Below, one piece after another: positions 1 through 6,876 of a stretch of DNA of 39,572 nucleotides. How positions within the stretch are numbered: position 1 is the first letter of the stretch; every line of letters begins with the position of its first letter. Made by a program: the position numbers and the translations under genes. The DNA lies in IMG/VR virus record IMGVR_UViG_3300038585_000120, positions 1 to 39,572 of that record; one strand, given 5' to 3'. This stretch comes from a virus. The notes beneath the pieces are model-generated. The model was not told the origin of the DNA, searched no databases, and was given only the letters and a program-made list of their open reading frames with translations.

Positions 1-38
1 AAGAGTACAGCAGTCCCTATTGTTTCCCAGTCACGATC
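1..38. other. Amplification-primer chimera at the left end
   Basis: Bases 22-38 read GTTTCCCAGTCACGATC, the fixed part of the 'primer B' used in random-primed single-primer virome amplification (established laboratory knowledge). Bases 1-24 repeat bases 109-132 exactly, in the same orientation and 108 bases away. A copy of nearby sequence has therefore been joined in front of a primer tag. The reading frame of the primase-helicase happens to stay open through the join, so the last encoded residues (VDRDWET followed by a second IGTAVL) are not biological. Genuine phage sequence begins near base 39. Confidence 0.9.
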
Positions 39-1787
39 AACAAATCCTTTAGCGTATATCTTTAAGTCTCCTCTCTTCTCGTAGTATCTGTTCTTTGTCC
101 AGTCGTAGAAGAGTACAGCAGTCCCTATTGTTCCCGTTCCTTTTGGCTTTACCTTAGAAATTATAATGTTAGTCTCATTGTGTTCGTGGTTTGGTAGTGG
201 GTTGCCATCTAAGTCTTGTGGGCGGTAGACTCCTATCATCATCATTCCTTTCCTCCAATACTGTTGACCATTGAATATATCTCTTGGTCTTGGTGGGGGT
301 AGGTACTCTGATATTACATTCCCATCGCTGTCCTTTCTCTTCCTTGTCTCTATGTCTCGTATGTGGGTGATTAGCGTGTTGTGTCTGTGATTCTTCCTAG
401 CATCCGCATTAAATACGTCCATGTCTTTACCCACCGCTAAGTCTGACCTTAGATTAGGATTAGTAGGGTCTAGGTAATTTGCGGGGTCTACTGTGACTCC
501 GTGTATCTTTATGTCAAACTCCCTCTCAATAGCCTCTACCTGCACAAACAGATCACGCATATTAAAGTCGTCTCCAAATGTGTCAATGACAAAGAAGTGT
601 CGCTTGATAAACTCAGCCGCAGCATTAAACTCTTCCTCTGATATGTCCTCTATCGGCTTACCAATGTAGATGCTTATAAGCTCTGAATAAACGTGCTCAA
701 TATCTCCTGTCTCTGGTGAGAGTACAGCCTCGTTATGCCCGTAGTTAACAGCCTCGTTGACAAGGTTCTCGAAGTGGAACTGACTCTTACCTGAATAGGG
801 AGAGCCGTAGATAATGGTGGTGCTACCTAGTAGCCTAGAGTAGTACTCGTCTAACTCCTTCCATCCTGTATCTGACCCCCGCACATAGCCTGTCCTTCTA
901 AACTTCTCTATCTTCTCCCATACATCGTCCATGTGGTAGTACTTCTTACCTACCCCTATCTTCATATTAAGAACAGCGTTCTCATCTGATAGAGATAAGG
1001 GAGCAGCCATACCAGCATGAACAGCCTGAGTAAGGTTCTTTACTGCTTCTTCATAGTTGTCTGTGTTCTTAGCCGCAGCTTGGGAGAGTAGATCAATAGC
1101 CCCCTCGAATGTGAGGGCATCGCTCCCCACCCATCCTCCAAAGAGGTAGCCTATCTTCTGTCTTACTATGTGCTTCTCTCCTTCTATTGCATCTTCTATC
1201 TTTCTCAGTACCTTGTTTACCTTATCCCACTCCTTTACGTTGTAGAGTTTCTTTCTGTCTATGTTAAATGGTGTGGCTCTTGGGTTGTAGTATAGTGTGG
1301 GGTCATAGGAAAAGAAGGAAGCTCTTGCTATATCCTTCCCTGAGTCGTCAATGTCGGGGAACTCCTGCTTCATCGCCTTGAAGTACGTCTTGTACTCTTC
1401 GTCACTATCAACATTTGGTATCCTGATTAGTGCCTTGTACCCCGCCCCACTAGGAGAAATAAAACAAGCTAGGGTATAAGGTCGGGCTACGATGTTAGCC
1501 TTAAGCGTAGCCATATCTTCCACCCCATCAAAATCTAGGATCATCACCCCACTAGATTGTACTAAGTGGTGCTTATCCCTCTCGGTAAAGATTCCATTGA
1601 AGCAGATGATAGGCAGTTCCTTCTTCTTCTCCTTGTACTCTTTCTTGTCCATCCCCCGCAAAGATTCTAAGAATACCTTCTGGTCTCCCCCTGTCCTAAT
1701 CTTTTCTATGACTCTATCAACAGAGGTAACATGAGGCTTCTTAGTCTCTGAGAAATGTTTGAATACAGTTACGTTTAGTTTAGTCAT
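1..1787 (-). CDS. Primase-helicase (AEP-like/BT4734-type N-terminus plus DnaB-like helicase), partial
   Basis: Replication protein predicted to prime and unwind phage DNA. It is open from the ATG at 1787 to the window edge (595 codons, C-terminus missing). The N-terminal domain has MILDFDG (about residue 80) and CFISPSGAGYK (about 108), followed by DIARASFFSYDP, the pattern of VirE_N/BT4734-like archaeo-eukaryotic primases with a DxD metal site. A PriCT-like helical linker (about 200-285) follows. The RecA-type helicase core has Walker A GSPYSGKS (about 325-332), a VTVDPANYL Walker B-like strand and a downstream NTLITHIRD motif. It is the last gene in view of the leftward operon; its start overlaps the upstream gene by 8 bases. 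Residues encoded before about base 39 are artefactual. Function is confident; the domain boundaries are estimates by eye. Confidence 0.88.
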   Translation of the reverse strand, partial: MTKLNVTVFKHFSETKKPHVTSVDRVIEKIRTGGDQKVFLESLRGMDKKEYKEKKKELPIICFNGIFTERDKHHLVQSSGVMILDFDGVEDMATLKANIVARPYTLACFISPSGAGYKALIRIPNVDSDEEYKTYFKAMKQEFPDIDDSGKDIARASFFSYDPTLYYNPRATPFNIDRKKLYNVKEWDKVNKVLRKIEDAIEGEKHIVRQKIGYLFGGWVGSDALTFEGAIDLLSQAAAKNTDNYEEAVKNLTQAVHAGMAAPLSLSDENAVLNMKIGVGKKYYHMDDVWEKIEKFRRTGYVRGSDTGWKELDEYYSRLLGSTTIIYGSPYSGKSQFHFENLVNEAVNYGHNEAVLSPETGDIEHVYSELISIYIGKPIEDISEEEFNAAAEFIKRHFFVIDTFGDDFNMRDLFVQVEAIEREFDIKIHGVTVDPANYLDPTNPNLRSDLAVGKDMDVFNADARKNHRHNTLITHIRDIETRKRKDSDGNVISEYLPPPRPRDIFNGQQYWRKGMMMIGVYRPQDLDGNPLPNHEHNETNIIISKVKPKGTGTIGTAVLFYDWTKNRYYEKRGDLKIYAKGFVDRDWETIGTAVL

Positions 1788-2001
1788 TCTCTAAATTTTC
1801 AAACAGTTCGTCCACCCCGCACCATGAGTCAACACGTTCAAAGGTATATTTCCCAAATTCTTCTGTGTTGTTCCACAGCCACCCGCTAAATGTGCCTGTG
1901 TACCCGTCTGTTAATACATCGTATTCAAAAGCTTCCTTCATCTGACTGAATACCTCTTTCATTTGATATTCAAAGTCGTGTTCTATTGTTCGTATTTCCA
2001 T
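1780..2001 (-). CDS. Hypothetical protein, 73 aa
   Basis: Acidic, aromatic-rich small protein (MEIRTIEHDFEYQMKEVF...) of unknown function. The ATG at 2001 is preferred over one at 2028 because it falls directly after the stop of the 39-aa gene upstream (2004); the longer form would overlap that gene by 25 bases. Its stop overlaps the start of the primase-helicase, which points to translational coupling with replication. No motif recognised. Confidence 0.65.
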   Translation of the reverse strand: MEIRTIEHDFEYQMKEVFSQMKEAFEYDVLTDGYTGTFSGWLWNNTEEFGKYTFERVDSWCGVDELFENLEND

Positions 2002-2003
2002 AA

Positions 2004-2123
2004 TTACTTTAAGTTTTCTTTTATCCAATCTCTATGATAGGCAATTGAAGTGTATCCTATGTGGTTCATAGCAGAGTAAGTTAAGTCTTCAACCCCTTTG
2101 TACATTTCTTTTTTAAGCTCCAT
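2004..2123 (-). CDS. Small hypothetical protein, 39 aa
   Basis: Short ORF (MELKKEMYKG...RDWIKENLK) lying head to tail between its neighbours with 2- and 12-base gaps. It has one of the few Shine-Dalgarno-like sequences here (AAGGAG two bases before the ATG). No similarity recognised. Support is positional and from the ribosome-binding site. Confidence 0.5.
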   Translation of the reverse strand: MELKKEMYKGVEDLTYSAMNHIGYTSIAYHRDWIKENLK

Positions 2124-2135
2124 TACTCCTTATAT

Positions 2136-2396
2136 TTAAAGTGTTGATGTTATTATACTAATTGCTCTTTCTCTCTGTGCTGTTCGCTTTACTATTTTAG
2201 TGGGGTCAACCCCCACTAAATCAGGGAACCTCTCCTTTATATAGTCAACAGCAAGTAACTTCTCAGAAGTAGATAACTGTTTAGCCATCTCCCTTGCCTG
2301 AATCTTCCTTTTCATTCTAACAGTAGAATAGAAGAAGATGTGACGAATATAAAGTTTTAGTTTTACTTTACCGTAGTCTTGTTCAGTTAATTTCAT
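2136..2396 (-). CDS. Hypothetical basic protein, 86 aa
   Basis: Lysine/arginine-rich protein (MKLTEQDYGKVKLKLY..., ending ...RERAISIITSTL). Its ATG overlaps the preceding gene's stop in an ATGA junction (2393-2396), so it belongs to a translationally coupled chain. Mostly helical by composition; nucleic-acid binding is possible from charge alone. No family recognised. Confidence 0.65.
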   Translation of the reverse strand: MKLTEQDYGKVKLKLYIRHIFFYSTVRMKRKIQAREMAKQLSTSEKLLAVDYIKERFPDLVGVDPTKIVKRTAQRERAISIITSTL

Positions 2397-2569
2397 ATGT
2401 TCGTTGTTAATTCGCTCAAAGGATAGTACACGCTATTGGTTGATTGTACAAGGATGTAGTTACCTAGTATCCTCACCCTCCTTACCTTCACTTGGGTTGC
2501 ATAGTTTGTACTGCCCATGTAGAAGAGGGTTTGTCCTCTGTATATGTCCTTAGCTTGGTCTTGTCTCAT
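2393..2569 (-). CDS. Small hypothetical protein, 58 aa
   Basis: Starts with MRQDQAKDIY and has alternating hydrophobic/charged segments (TQVKVRRVRILGNYILVQS) that suggest a small beta-barrel. Both ends form ATGA overlaps with the neighbours (2566-2569 and 2393-2396), strong evidence for a real translated gene. Function unknown. Confidence 0.7.
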   Translation of the reverse strand: MRQDQAKDIYRGQTLFYMGSTNYATQVKVRRVRILGNYILVQSTNSVYYPLSELTTNI

Positions 2570-2796
2570 GCCTCTTCAATTTCTCGTAGTGCATCGGAGA
2601 AGTCCTCCCCAAACTTAGCTACTGCTACTGCTCGATCAAGTTCATACTTCATCAGATTGTTAGCTTGCTTTGCTAGGTGAGCCTGAGCCTTTGCTTCGTC
2701 TACTGTGATTGCCTTTACACTTAGCTTGTGCATCTGGTCGCATAGGTGACGGAAGATACTCTTACCGTTAGCCTGTTCTTTACTTACTATTGCCAT
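2566..2796 (-). CDS. Conserved-type small phage protein, 76 aa
   Basis: Helical protein containing VDEAKAQAHLAKQANNL, a pattern I associate with small uncharacterised proteins in replication regions of Bacteroidota phages and mobile elements (recalled, not searched). Two bases separate it from the stop of the 151-aa gene upstream, and it couples to the 58-aa gene by an ATGA overlap. No enzymatic motif. Confidence 0.75.
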   Translation of the reverse strand: MAIVSKEQANGKSIFRHLCDQMHKLSVKAITVDEAKAQAHLAKQANNLMKYELDRAVAVAKFGEDFSDALREIEEA

Positions 2797-2798
2797 GT

Positions 2799-3254
2799 TT
2801 ACTTGATTTTAGTTATTAGATTTGGATTCTGGTCTAGTACCTGTCTTACTAGCTCAATATTAATAGTATCTTTCATTTCCTTTATTAGATTGCGGTGGGC
2901 TAAGGTTTCCTTATTCCTCCACGATTGTCTTTCTCTCTTGTTGGTGTAGACTTTCTCTTGTATAGTCTCTTCCTTGAAGTCGGTGTTAGCTACTGCTATA
3001 TTGATTGCTTCGTTCTTATCAAAGCCTTCCTTTAGTTGGGCTTTTAAAGTACGCTTCACCCCCGCAATAACAGCCCCTCTCTCCGTGTTAGTGTAGTAAG
3101 GTACTTGATAGTTACCCCACTTTTCTATCTCTCTTTCATACCTACTTAGTATGACATTGATAATCTCTTTATCTCCTTCACTAAACAAAGCGGTAGCTGC
3201 CTTTACTTTATCAATACAGTTAGTAGCTGCTAGTATGTCGTAAGGGATGTTCAT
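2799..3254 (-). CDS. Hypothetical protein, 151 aa
   Basis: Charged, mostly helical protein (MNIPYDILAATNCID..., C-terminus VLDQNPNLITKIK). The ATG overlaps the last frame of the frameshifted upstream gene in an ATGA junction (3251-3254). The middle (RYEREIEKWGNYQVPYY) and the basic stretch TNKRERQSWRNKE stand out, but no known family was recognised. Confidence 0.75.
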   Translation of the reverse strand: MNIPYDILAATNCIDKVKAATALFSEGDKEIINVILSRYEREIEKWGNYQVPYYTNTERGAVIAGVKRTLKAQLKEGFDKNEAINIAVANTDFKEETIQEKVYTNKRERQSWRNKETLAHRNLIKEMKDTINIELVRQVLDQNPNLITKIK

Positions 3255-3452
3255 AACTCTATCTTTTGTTCTAGTATCTCAGTTAGCTCTCTTATCCGTT
3301 TGTTAAGTACGTTATAGTAAGGGCGTAGTCTCTATCCATTCCACCTGCTACCACCGCACTAATATAGTTGTCCTGTGTTTATCTGAGTACCAATTAGCTA
3401 ACTCTCCCCCTACTTCATGTAGACTATCATGTTCTGTTGTTACTGATTTCAT
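3251..3452 (-). pseudogene. Frameshifted small gene (about 67 codons)
   Basis: Coding signal jumps between frames. From the ATG at 3452, frame one reads MKSVTTEHDSLHEVGGEL and on to a stop after about 34 codons. A second frame then reads YISAVVAGGMDRDYA, and a third reads YYNVLNKRIRELTEILEQ and ends exactly in the ATGA overlap with the 3254 start. The total span (202 bases) is not a multiple of three. The start has the same GAAACTATG context as other genes here. Either the gene is decayed or the amplified sequence carries indel errors. Confidence 0.45.
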
Positions 3453-3548
3453 AGTTTCTAGTTTTAAAAAGCGGGGGTTGACTGCTATTCTCAGCTACTT
3501 AGTTCCAAACGTCATTGAGTAGCCCCACTCCCCCGCATAAATTGTTTA
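3451..3548 (-). repeat. Duplicated intergenic hairpin element, copy 1
   Basis: About 98 bases almost identical to 4281-4380 (differences: two single-base length changes in A/T runs, one C lost, one A/G change). Read leftward it begins at the stop of the gene at 3546 and ends at the ATG at 3452. It folds as an outer 7-bp stem (3471-3477 with 3530-3536) around an inner 6-bp stem (3494-3499 with 3518-3523), followed by a T run. That looks like a terminator or attenuator in the leader of the next gene. Confidence 0.8.
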
Positions 3549-3785
3549 TTCGTTGTATCTTTTATAGTACCGCCATATCAAAGCCGCCATTTCTTCAATA
3601 GATTCTAGCTTGTACGTTACTTTATCCACCACTCCAACTCCTTCTATACTATTGTACCACTCTTCTATCTCTTCCCATTGTTCTTGTGTCCATTCTTCTG
3701 CAATAGCTTCGAATAAAGAATCATCTTGGTTGAACGGTGCGTTAGGGTCGTATGTCCCCATAATAAAATCATCTAGCCCTTTCAT
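3546..3785 (-). CDS. Acidic hypothetical protein, 79 aa
   Basis: Very acidic and tryptophan-rich (EAIAEEWTQEQWEEIEEWYN). It is coupled by an ATGA overlap (3782-3785) to the 166-aa gene upstream and followed directly by copy 1 of the hairpin element. The charge would suit a nucleic-acid mimic or inhibitor, but that is speculation; no family recognised. Confidence 0.7.
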   Translation of the reverse strand: MKGLDDFIMGTYDPNAPFNQDDSLFEAIAEEWTQEQWEEIEEWYNSIEGVGVVDKVTYKLESIEEMAALIWRYYKRYNE

Positions 3786-4282
3786 ACTAGCTCTCCCTCT
3801 TCTGTAAATTCGTAGTCGTTAGCTTCAATAGTTTCAATGATAGCTTCCTCACTTGTCTGGTAGTCGTATTCTTTTTGAAGAAGTATTGAATAATCTTCAA
3901 TCAAACTTTCTTCAAATTCAGACTCCATTCTAATGAGTTCTTGCTCTAGCTCATAGCCCTCAGTCTCCATGTACTTGTTGAATGCTGGTTGCCACTCTTC
4001 CATGAAATCGGTTGCGGTCTTGTAAGTTTCGCAAGTCTCCCCATGATCTCGGAAGATGTTTGCAGCTACCTCGCAAGCGGCTAATGTAAAGTTACCTGCT
4101 GCATATCTGTTTCTATCAAGATCAAAGCCAGTTAGCTTTAACCCTATGTTAGCTGCATCTTCGTATAAATGCTTCCACCAATCGTGAGAAACATTAATAT
4201 CATACAGTTTTTCAACTGCCTTTTGTTTTCCTTCGTCGCTTAGTTCCTCGAACTTGTAGACTTTTGTTTCAATTACTCTCAT
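3782..4282 (-). CDS. Hypothetical protein of antirestriction-like acidic type, 166 aa
   Basis: Begins MRVIETKVYKFEELSDEGKQ, then KAVEKLYDINVSHDWWKHLYEDA. I recall this 'YKFEELS...AKQKA...W' opening from uncharacterised plasmid/phage proteins sometimes placed with antirestriction genes. The remaining sequence is strongly acidic with a long helical C-terminal half. Its ATG has the shared GAAACTATG context right after copy 2 of the duplicated hairpin element, so its expression is likely governed by that leader. Confidence 0.7.
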   Translation of the reverse strand: MRVIETKVYKFEELSDEGKQKAVEKLYDINVSHDWWKHLYEDAANIGLKLTGFDLDRNRYAAGNFTLAACEVAANIFRDHGETCETYKTATDFMEEWQPAFNKYMETEGYELEQELIRMESEFEESLIEDYSILLQKEYDYQTSEEAIIETIEANDYEFTEEGELV

Positions 4283-4380
4283 AGTTTCTAGTTTTTAAAA
4301 AAGCGGGGGTTGACTGCTATTCTCAGCTACTTAGTTCCAAACGTCATTGAGTAGCCCCACTCCCCGCGTAAATTGTTTAT
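4281..4380 (-). repeat. Duplicated intergenic hairpin element, copy 2
   Basis: Second copy of the element at 3451-3548, between the stop of the gene at 4377 and the ATG at 4282. The outer stem is GCGGGG (4303-4308) with CCCCGC (4362-4367) around the same inner GCTACT/AGTAGC stem; leftward a T run follows. The start and stop codons of the flanking genes are part of the repeated unit. Confidence 0.8.
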
Positions 4381-4673
4381 TTGTAATGTTCTTCTAAGAA
4401 GTTCTTAAACTCTTCGCTTATATAGTGGGTGTCTTGATACCACTTGCCTGAATAGTACACTACCTGTATTTCATAAGGCTTGTTTGATCTGTGTCTTGAT
4501 ACCACTGCTTTGTCTCTCTTTACTATGTCAGTAGGAAAGTAGTATTTCCCATCGTAGTACAGACTAGGTACGTCAAACTTGTAAGATTTTCTTGGTTTGT
4601 TCACCGTCGTGGTTGAAGGTTCAAATAGATTGTCGCTTCTTTCTATTGTCCTTCCGTTGTATGTGCTTTTCAT
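4377..4673 (-). CDS. Hypothetical protein, 98 aa
   Basis: Basic, tyrosine-rich protein with two similar beta-hairpin-like stretches (LYYDGKYYFPTDIV and VYYSGKWYQDTHYI), suggesting a small internally repeated beta domain. The start context is GGAAACTATG. The stop lies at the edge of hairpin element copy 2. Function unknown. Confidence 0.7.
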   Translation of the reverse strand: MKSTYNGRTIERSDNLFEPSTTTVNKPRKSYKFDVPSLYYDGKYYFPTDIVKRDKAVVSRHRSNKPYEIQVVYYSGKWYQDTHYISEEFKNFLEEHYK

Positions 4674-4696
4674 AGTTTCCTTTTCTTTAGTGTTAG

Positions 4697-5119
4697 TTAT
4701 ACTTCTTCCTCTTCTTCGTAAATCTCTAATTGCTCAGGGCTTAAGCTATCCCAATCAATAGACATACAATTGGTAAAAAACTCTTCTATCCATTGCGCCC
4801 ATTCTTCGTGCGTTACGTTAAACCCTACGCCCACAAACCAATCAAGATACACATATTCAAGTGTTCCGTCCTGATAGATTCTTAGTTCATCACTTGGGCC
4901 TCCCCAACTAAATTGGAATCGGTAGTACCCCCGTTCTTGATCGTTAAAGGTTCCCGCATCTACAAAATCAAAGCTCAGACCGTAGTCATAAAATGAGCCT
5001 GTTTCGTCATTTCCTTCGGTGTCCTGCATGAAGATTTCAAAATCTTCCTTTACTGATTGCAAGCTATCAAGCCCTTTTTGCTTGTGTTCGCTGTCTCCGT
5101 TTAAAAATGTTGTATTCAT
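4697..5119 (-). CDS. Conserved-type acidic protein, 140 aa
   Basis: Contains SFDFVDAGTFNDQERGYYRF followed by QFSWGGPSDELRIYQDGTLEYVYLDWF, a pattern I recall from small uncharacterised proteins on Bacteroidota plasmids and phages; the role is unknown. The C-terminus is a run of glutamates. The start lies in the GAAACTATG context. Confidence 0.75.
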   Translation of the reverse strand: MNTTFLNGDSEHKQKGLDSLQSVKEDFEIFMQDTEGNDETGSFYDYGLSFDFVDAGTFNDQERGYYRFQFSWGGPSDELRIYQDGTLEYVYLDWFVGVGFNVTHEEWAQWIEEFFTNCMSIDWDSLSPEQLEIYEEEEEV

Positions 5120-5168
5120 AGTTTCTCAAGTTTTGGTTTTTAGTTTGCTTCTTGCTTTTAGCTTTTGG

Positions 5169-5498
5169 CTATTCGCTTAATCTGTATTTAATATGATCTT
5201 TTGTTTCTTCGTCTAAGGTAGACCAGTTTATTTTTTTGCCTATGTTTCCCTCAGTTTTAAACTCTTTTATGATGCGGGGTAATTCGTGCTTCATTATTTT
5301 ATCAACGTCGCAATGTCTACGCCATGCAGCCCCGTAAGAATGAAACATATAATTATCTACACAGTTTCCACACCATTGAGAAAACCCGCGCCCCGCTGTA
5401 TTTAGCCCTAACATATCACCATCATTCAAAATAACAGTGTAACGGTCTAGGGTTTCTCCTTCGTTGTCAAATATTGCCTTTATTCCTAATGCTTTCAT
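5169..5498 (-). CDS. Hypothetical protein, 109 aa
   Basis: Two-layer-looking small protein (KAIFDNEGETLDRYTVILND) with a conserved-looking core GLNTAGRGFSQWCGNCVDNY and AAWRRHCDVDKIM. Four cysteine/histidine positions could bind a metal but do not form a standard finger. Coupled by an ATGA overlap (5495-5498) to the 44-aa gene upstream. Confidence 0.7.
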   Translation of the reverse strand: MKALGIKAIFDNEGETLDRYTVILNDGDMLGLNTAGRGFSQWCGNCVDNYMFHSYGAAWRRHCDVDKIMKHELPRIIKEFKTEGNIGKKINWSTLDEETKDHIKYRLSE

Positions 5499-5629
5499 GC
5501 TTTCAATGCTTTATTTAGTTTCCTAGTTCTTTCGTTGTCGTTTACAGGCTCAAATCTAAGACAAATATTCTTTTTCTCCAAATTTAAACCTAAGTCTGTG
5601 ATTAACTGGTTTTTAAGTTCTGCTTTCAT
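5495..5629 (-). CDS. Small hypothetical protein, 44 aa
   Basis: Starts MKAELKNQLITDLGLNLEKK. ATGA overlaps at both ends (5626-5629 and 5495-5498) place it firmly in the coupled chain, although it is very short. Charged helical peptide, function unknown. Confidence 0.65.
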   Translation of the reverse strand: MKAELKNQLITDLGLNLEKKNICLRFEPVNDNERTRKLNKALKA

Positions 5630-5892
5630 AGCTGTGTTGATTCTTCGTGGAATAACCATAAGGTGTAAACTCTGTTGTATTCTACATTTAGTCTTTTAGC
5701 TAGTTCTGCAAAGCAATATTCTCTTATTATGCTATCAAACGCTCCAAGAACTTCGTATATTTCTTGGCCGTTGTTCAGTGCTTCGCGCAAGTCCTCAAAA
5801 GTTAGATTTTCTTTCAAGTCTTTGCCTAGTTCGTCAGATGGATGTTCTTTCAAATACCAATCTTTTACTTTCGTTTTAAGTTGCTTAGTCAT
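5626..5892 (-). CDS. Hypothetical helical protein, 88 aa
   Basis: Begins MTKQLKTKVKDWYLKEHPSD; continues with LTFEDLREALNNGQEIYEVL and ends with an aromatic helix. All-alpha composition; this looks like a recurring small early protein in Bacteroidota phages (recalled). Start context CTAGAACAAATG. Followed by the coupled 44-aa gene. Confidence 0.75.
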   Translation of the reverse strand: MTKQLKTKVKDWYLKEHPSDELGKDLKENLTFEDLREALNNGQEIYEVLGAFDSIIREYCFAELAKRLNVEYNRVYTLWLFHEESTQL

Positions 5893-5904
5893 TTGTTCTA
5901 GTTT

Positions 5905-6222
5905 TTAGTCATTAATACTTGAGTAGAAAAATATTGATTGCAGTGCGGTATCATCTGACAACATAACTGCTTTGTGCGGTATTGTATCAAGTTCTAAAGC
6001 CTCAGACAGTCCCACTATATCAATAGTATAGACTAAATTTCCGTCTATTTCGGTGCTGTTTTGGTATATATGGTCTGCAATACAGTATTTTCCGCGTATA
6101 TGGTCTAACCATCTGCGTTCCGCTTCTGTTAACTGGTATCTTTCACCGTCTGTTAACTGGTAGTGGAAGTTTTCAAACTTTCCGTCTTGAGCTTTTAAAG
6201 ATTCGCTTGTGTGTATGTTCAT
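5905..6222 (-). CDS. Hypothetical protein, 105 aa
   Basis: The ATG at 6222 is chosen; an in-frame TTG at 6252 would overlap the membrane-peptide gene upstream. It reads MNIHTSESLKAQDGKF, a repeated RYQL-type segment (HYQLTDGERYQLTEAERRWL), then a beta-rich C-terminus (LVYTIDIVGLSEALEL). No family recognised. Confidence 0.65.
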   Translation of the reverse strand: MNIHTSESLKAQDGKFENFHYQLTDGERYQLTEAERRWLDHIRGKYCIADHIYQNSTEIDGNLVYTIDIVGLSEALELDTIPHKAVMLSDDTALQSIFFYSSIND

Positions 6223-6226
6223 CTTT

Positions 6227-6319
6227 TCAGTTTTTACTAATTCGCCCCGCAATAAGTAAAGCTATCAAAAAGACAGCATAAAGGGAGCCAATAACAGTTA
6301 AGGCAATTAAAATATTCAT
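6227..6319 (-). CDS. Single-span membrane peptide, 30 aa
   Basis: MNILIALTVIGSLYAVFLIA followed by LLIAGRISKN: one transmembrane helix with a short basic tail, predicted N-out/C-in by the positive-inside rule. It starts one base after the stop of the gene at 6321 and ends five bases before the next ATG. Size and packing resemble phage membrane micro-proteins; role unknown. Confidence 0.6.
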   Translation of the reverse strand: MNILIALTVIGSLYAVFLIALLIAGRISKN

Positions 6320-6320
6320 T

Positions 6321-6551
6321 TTAGTAAATCAATGCTTTAATACAAAGGTTCAAAACGCTTTTACCTATCTGCCCTGAATTAGGGTTGACGTAGTTAATTA
6401 AAAACTTACTTTGGTCGTCTTTCGCCATCTGTAAAAATAGCTCCTTACATTGCTGCGGTTGCCCGTTTATGTAAGACTCAATAATATAGTCGAAGTACTC
6501 GGATTCGGTTTCAAAATCGTAGTCTTTTGCTAAGTCTTCTGCATATCTCAT
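6321..6551 (-). CDS. Hypothetical protein, 76 aa
   Basis: Acidic helical protein (MRYAEDLAKDYDFETESEYF). The ATG at 6551 is preferred to an in-frame TTG nine bases upstream. The leader contains a 6-bp hairpin (6567-6586, CCAGTA/TACTGG) and the three-way-junction-like element at 6597-6644. C-terminus NSGQIGKSVLNLCIKALIY. Function unknown. Confidence 0.65.
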   Translation of the reverse strand: MRYAEDLAKDYDFETESEYFDYIIESYINGQPQQCKELFLQMAKDDQSKFLINYVNPNSGQIGKSVLNLCIKALIY

Positions 6552-6596
6552 AATTTCCAATTTTTACCAGTATTTCGTTTTACTGGCGTTTTTTAG

Positions 6597-6644
6597 AACG
6601 TGGCGAAGTCTCGAACTTTCAGTTGATCTTATCAATACCACGTT
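6597..6644 (-). promoter_or_regulatory. Three-way-junction-like leader element 1
   Basis: A 7-bp closing stem (AACGTGG 6597-6603 with CCACGTT 6638-6644) encloses two small hairpins, 6606-6609/6615-6618 and TTGAT/ATCAA 6623-6627/6631-6635. It shares its closing stem and outer flanks (TTTTAGAACGTG ... CACGTTTGT..TTTTTAG) with element 2 at 6877-6949, suggesting a repeated RNA regulatory module in the leader of the gene at 6551. Confidence 0.55.
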
Positions 6645-6649
6645 TGTTT

Positions 6650-6862
6650 TTAGATGCTGTCAAGCATTAATTTAATTTGAAATTTGCGTATTGTCTGGAA
6701 TTTGTTATTCCAATAATGATTTGCTCTTTTTACGGGCTGCTCTTTACATAGCAATTCCCCACTTGAGGAAACACTAAAAGAACGTAAATTGCATAGACAA
6801 ATATCACCTTCAAAGTTTTCGACTTGAAAGATTCTTTCGTCTGTTTTGATTGTGTTGCTCAT
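6650..6862 (-). CDS. Hypothetical protein, 70 aa
   Basis: The ATG at 6862 (MSNTIKTDERIFQVENFEGD) is preferred; the longer reading from 6946 would translate straight through the strong hairpins of leader element 2. Beta-rich start followed by a basic tail (NKFQTIRKFQIKLML). It is the first gene of the leftward operon from the promoter near 7410, lying after a leader of about 540 bases. Confidence 0.6.
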   Translation of the reverse strand: MSNTIKTDERIFQVENFEGDICLCNLRSFSVSSSGELLCKEQPVKRANHYWNNKFQTIRKFQIKLMLDSI

Positions 6863-6876
6863 AACTTTAATTTTAG

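Noticed and set aside
2746-2949. 67-codon rightward ORF
   Set aside because: Antisense shadow of two well-supported leftward genes; hydrophobic composition arises from the complement of Lys/Glu codons.
6597-6644. A tRNA suggested by GTTCGAGACT next to a closing stem
   Set aside because: Only 48 bases between closing arms, no anticodon arm, no D-arm pattern and no room for a 70-90-base cloverleaf.
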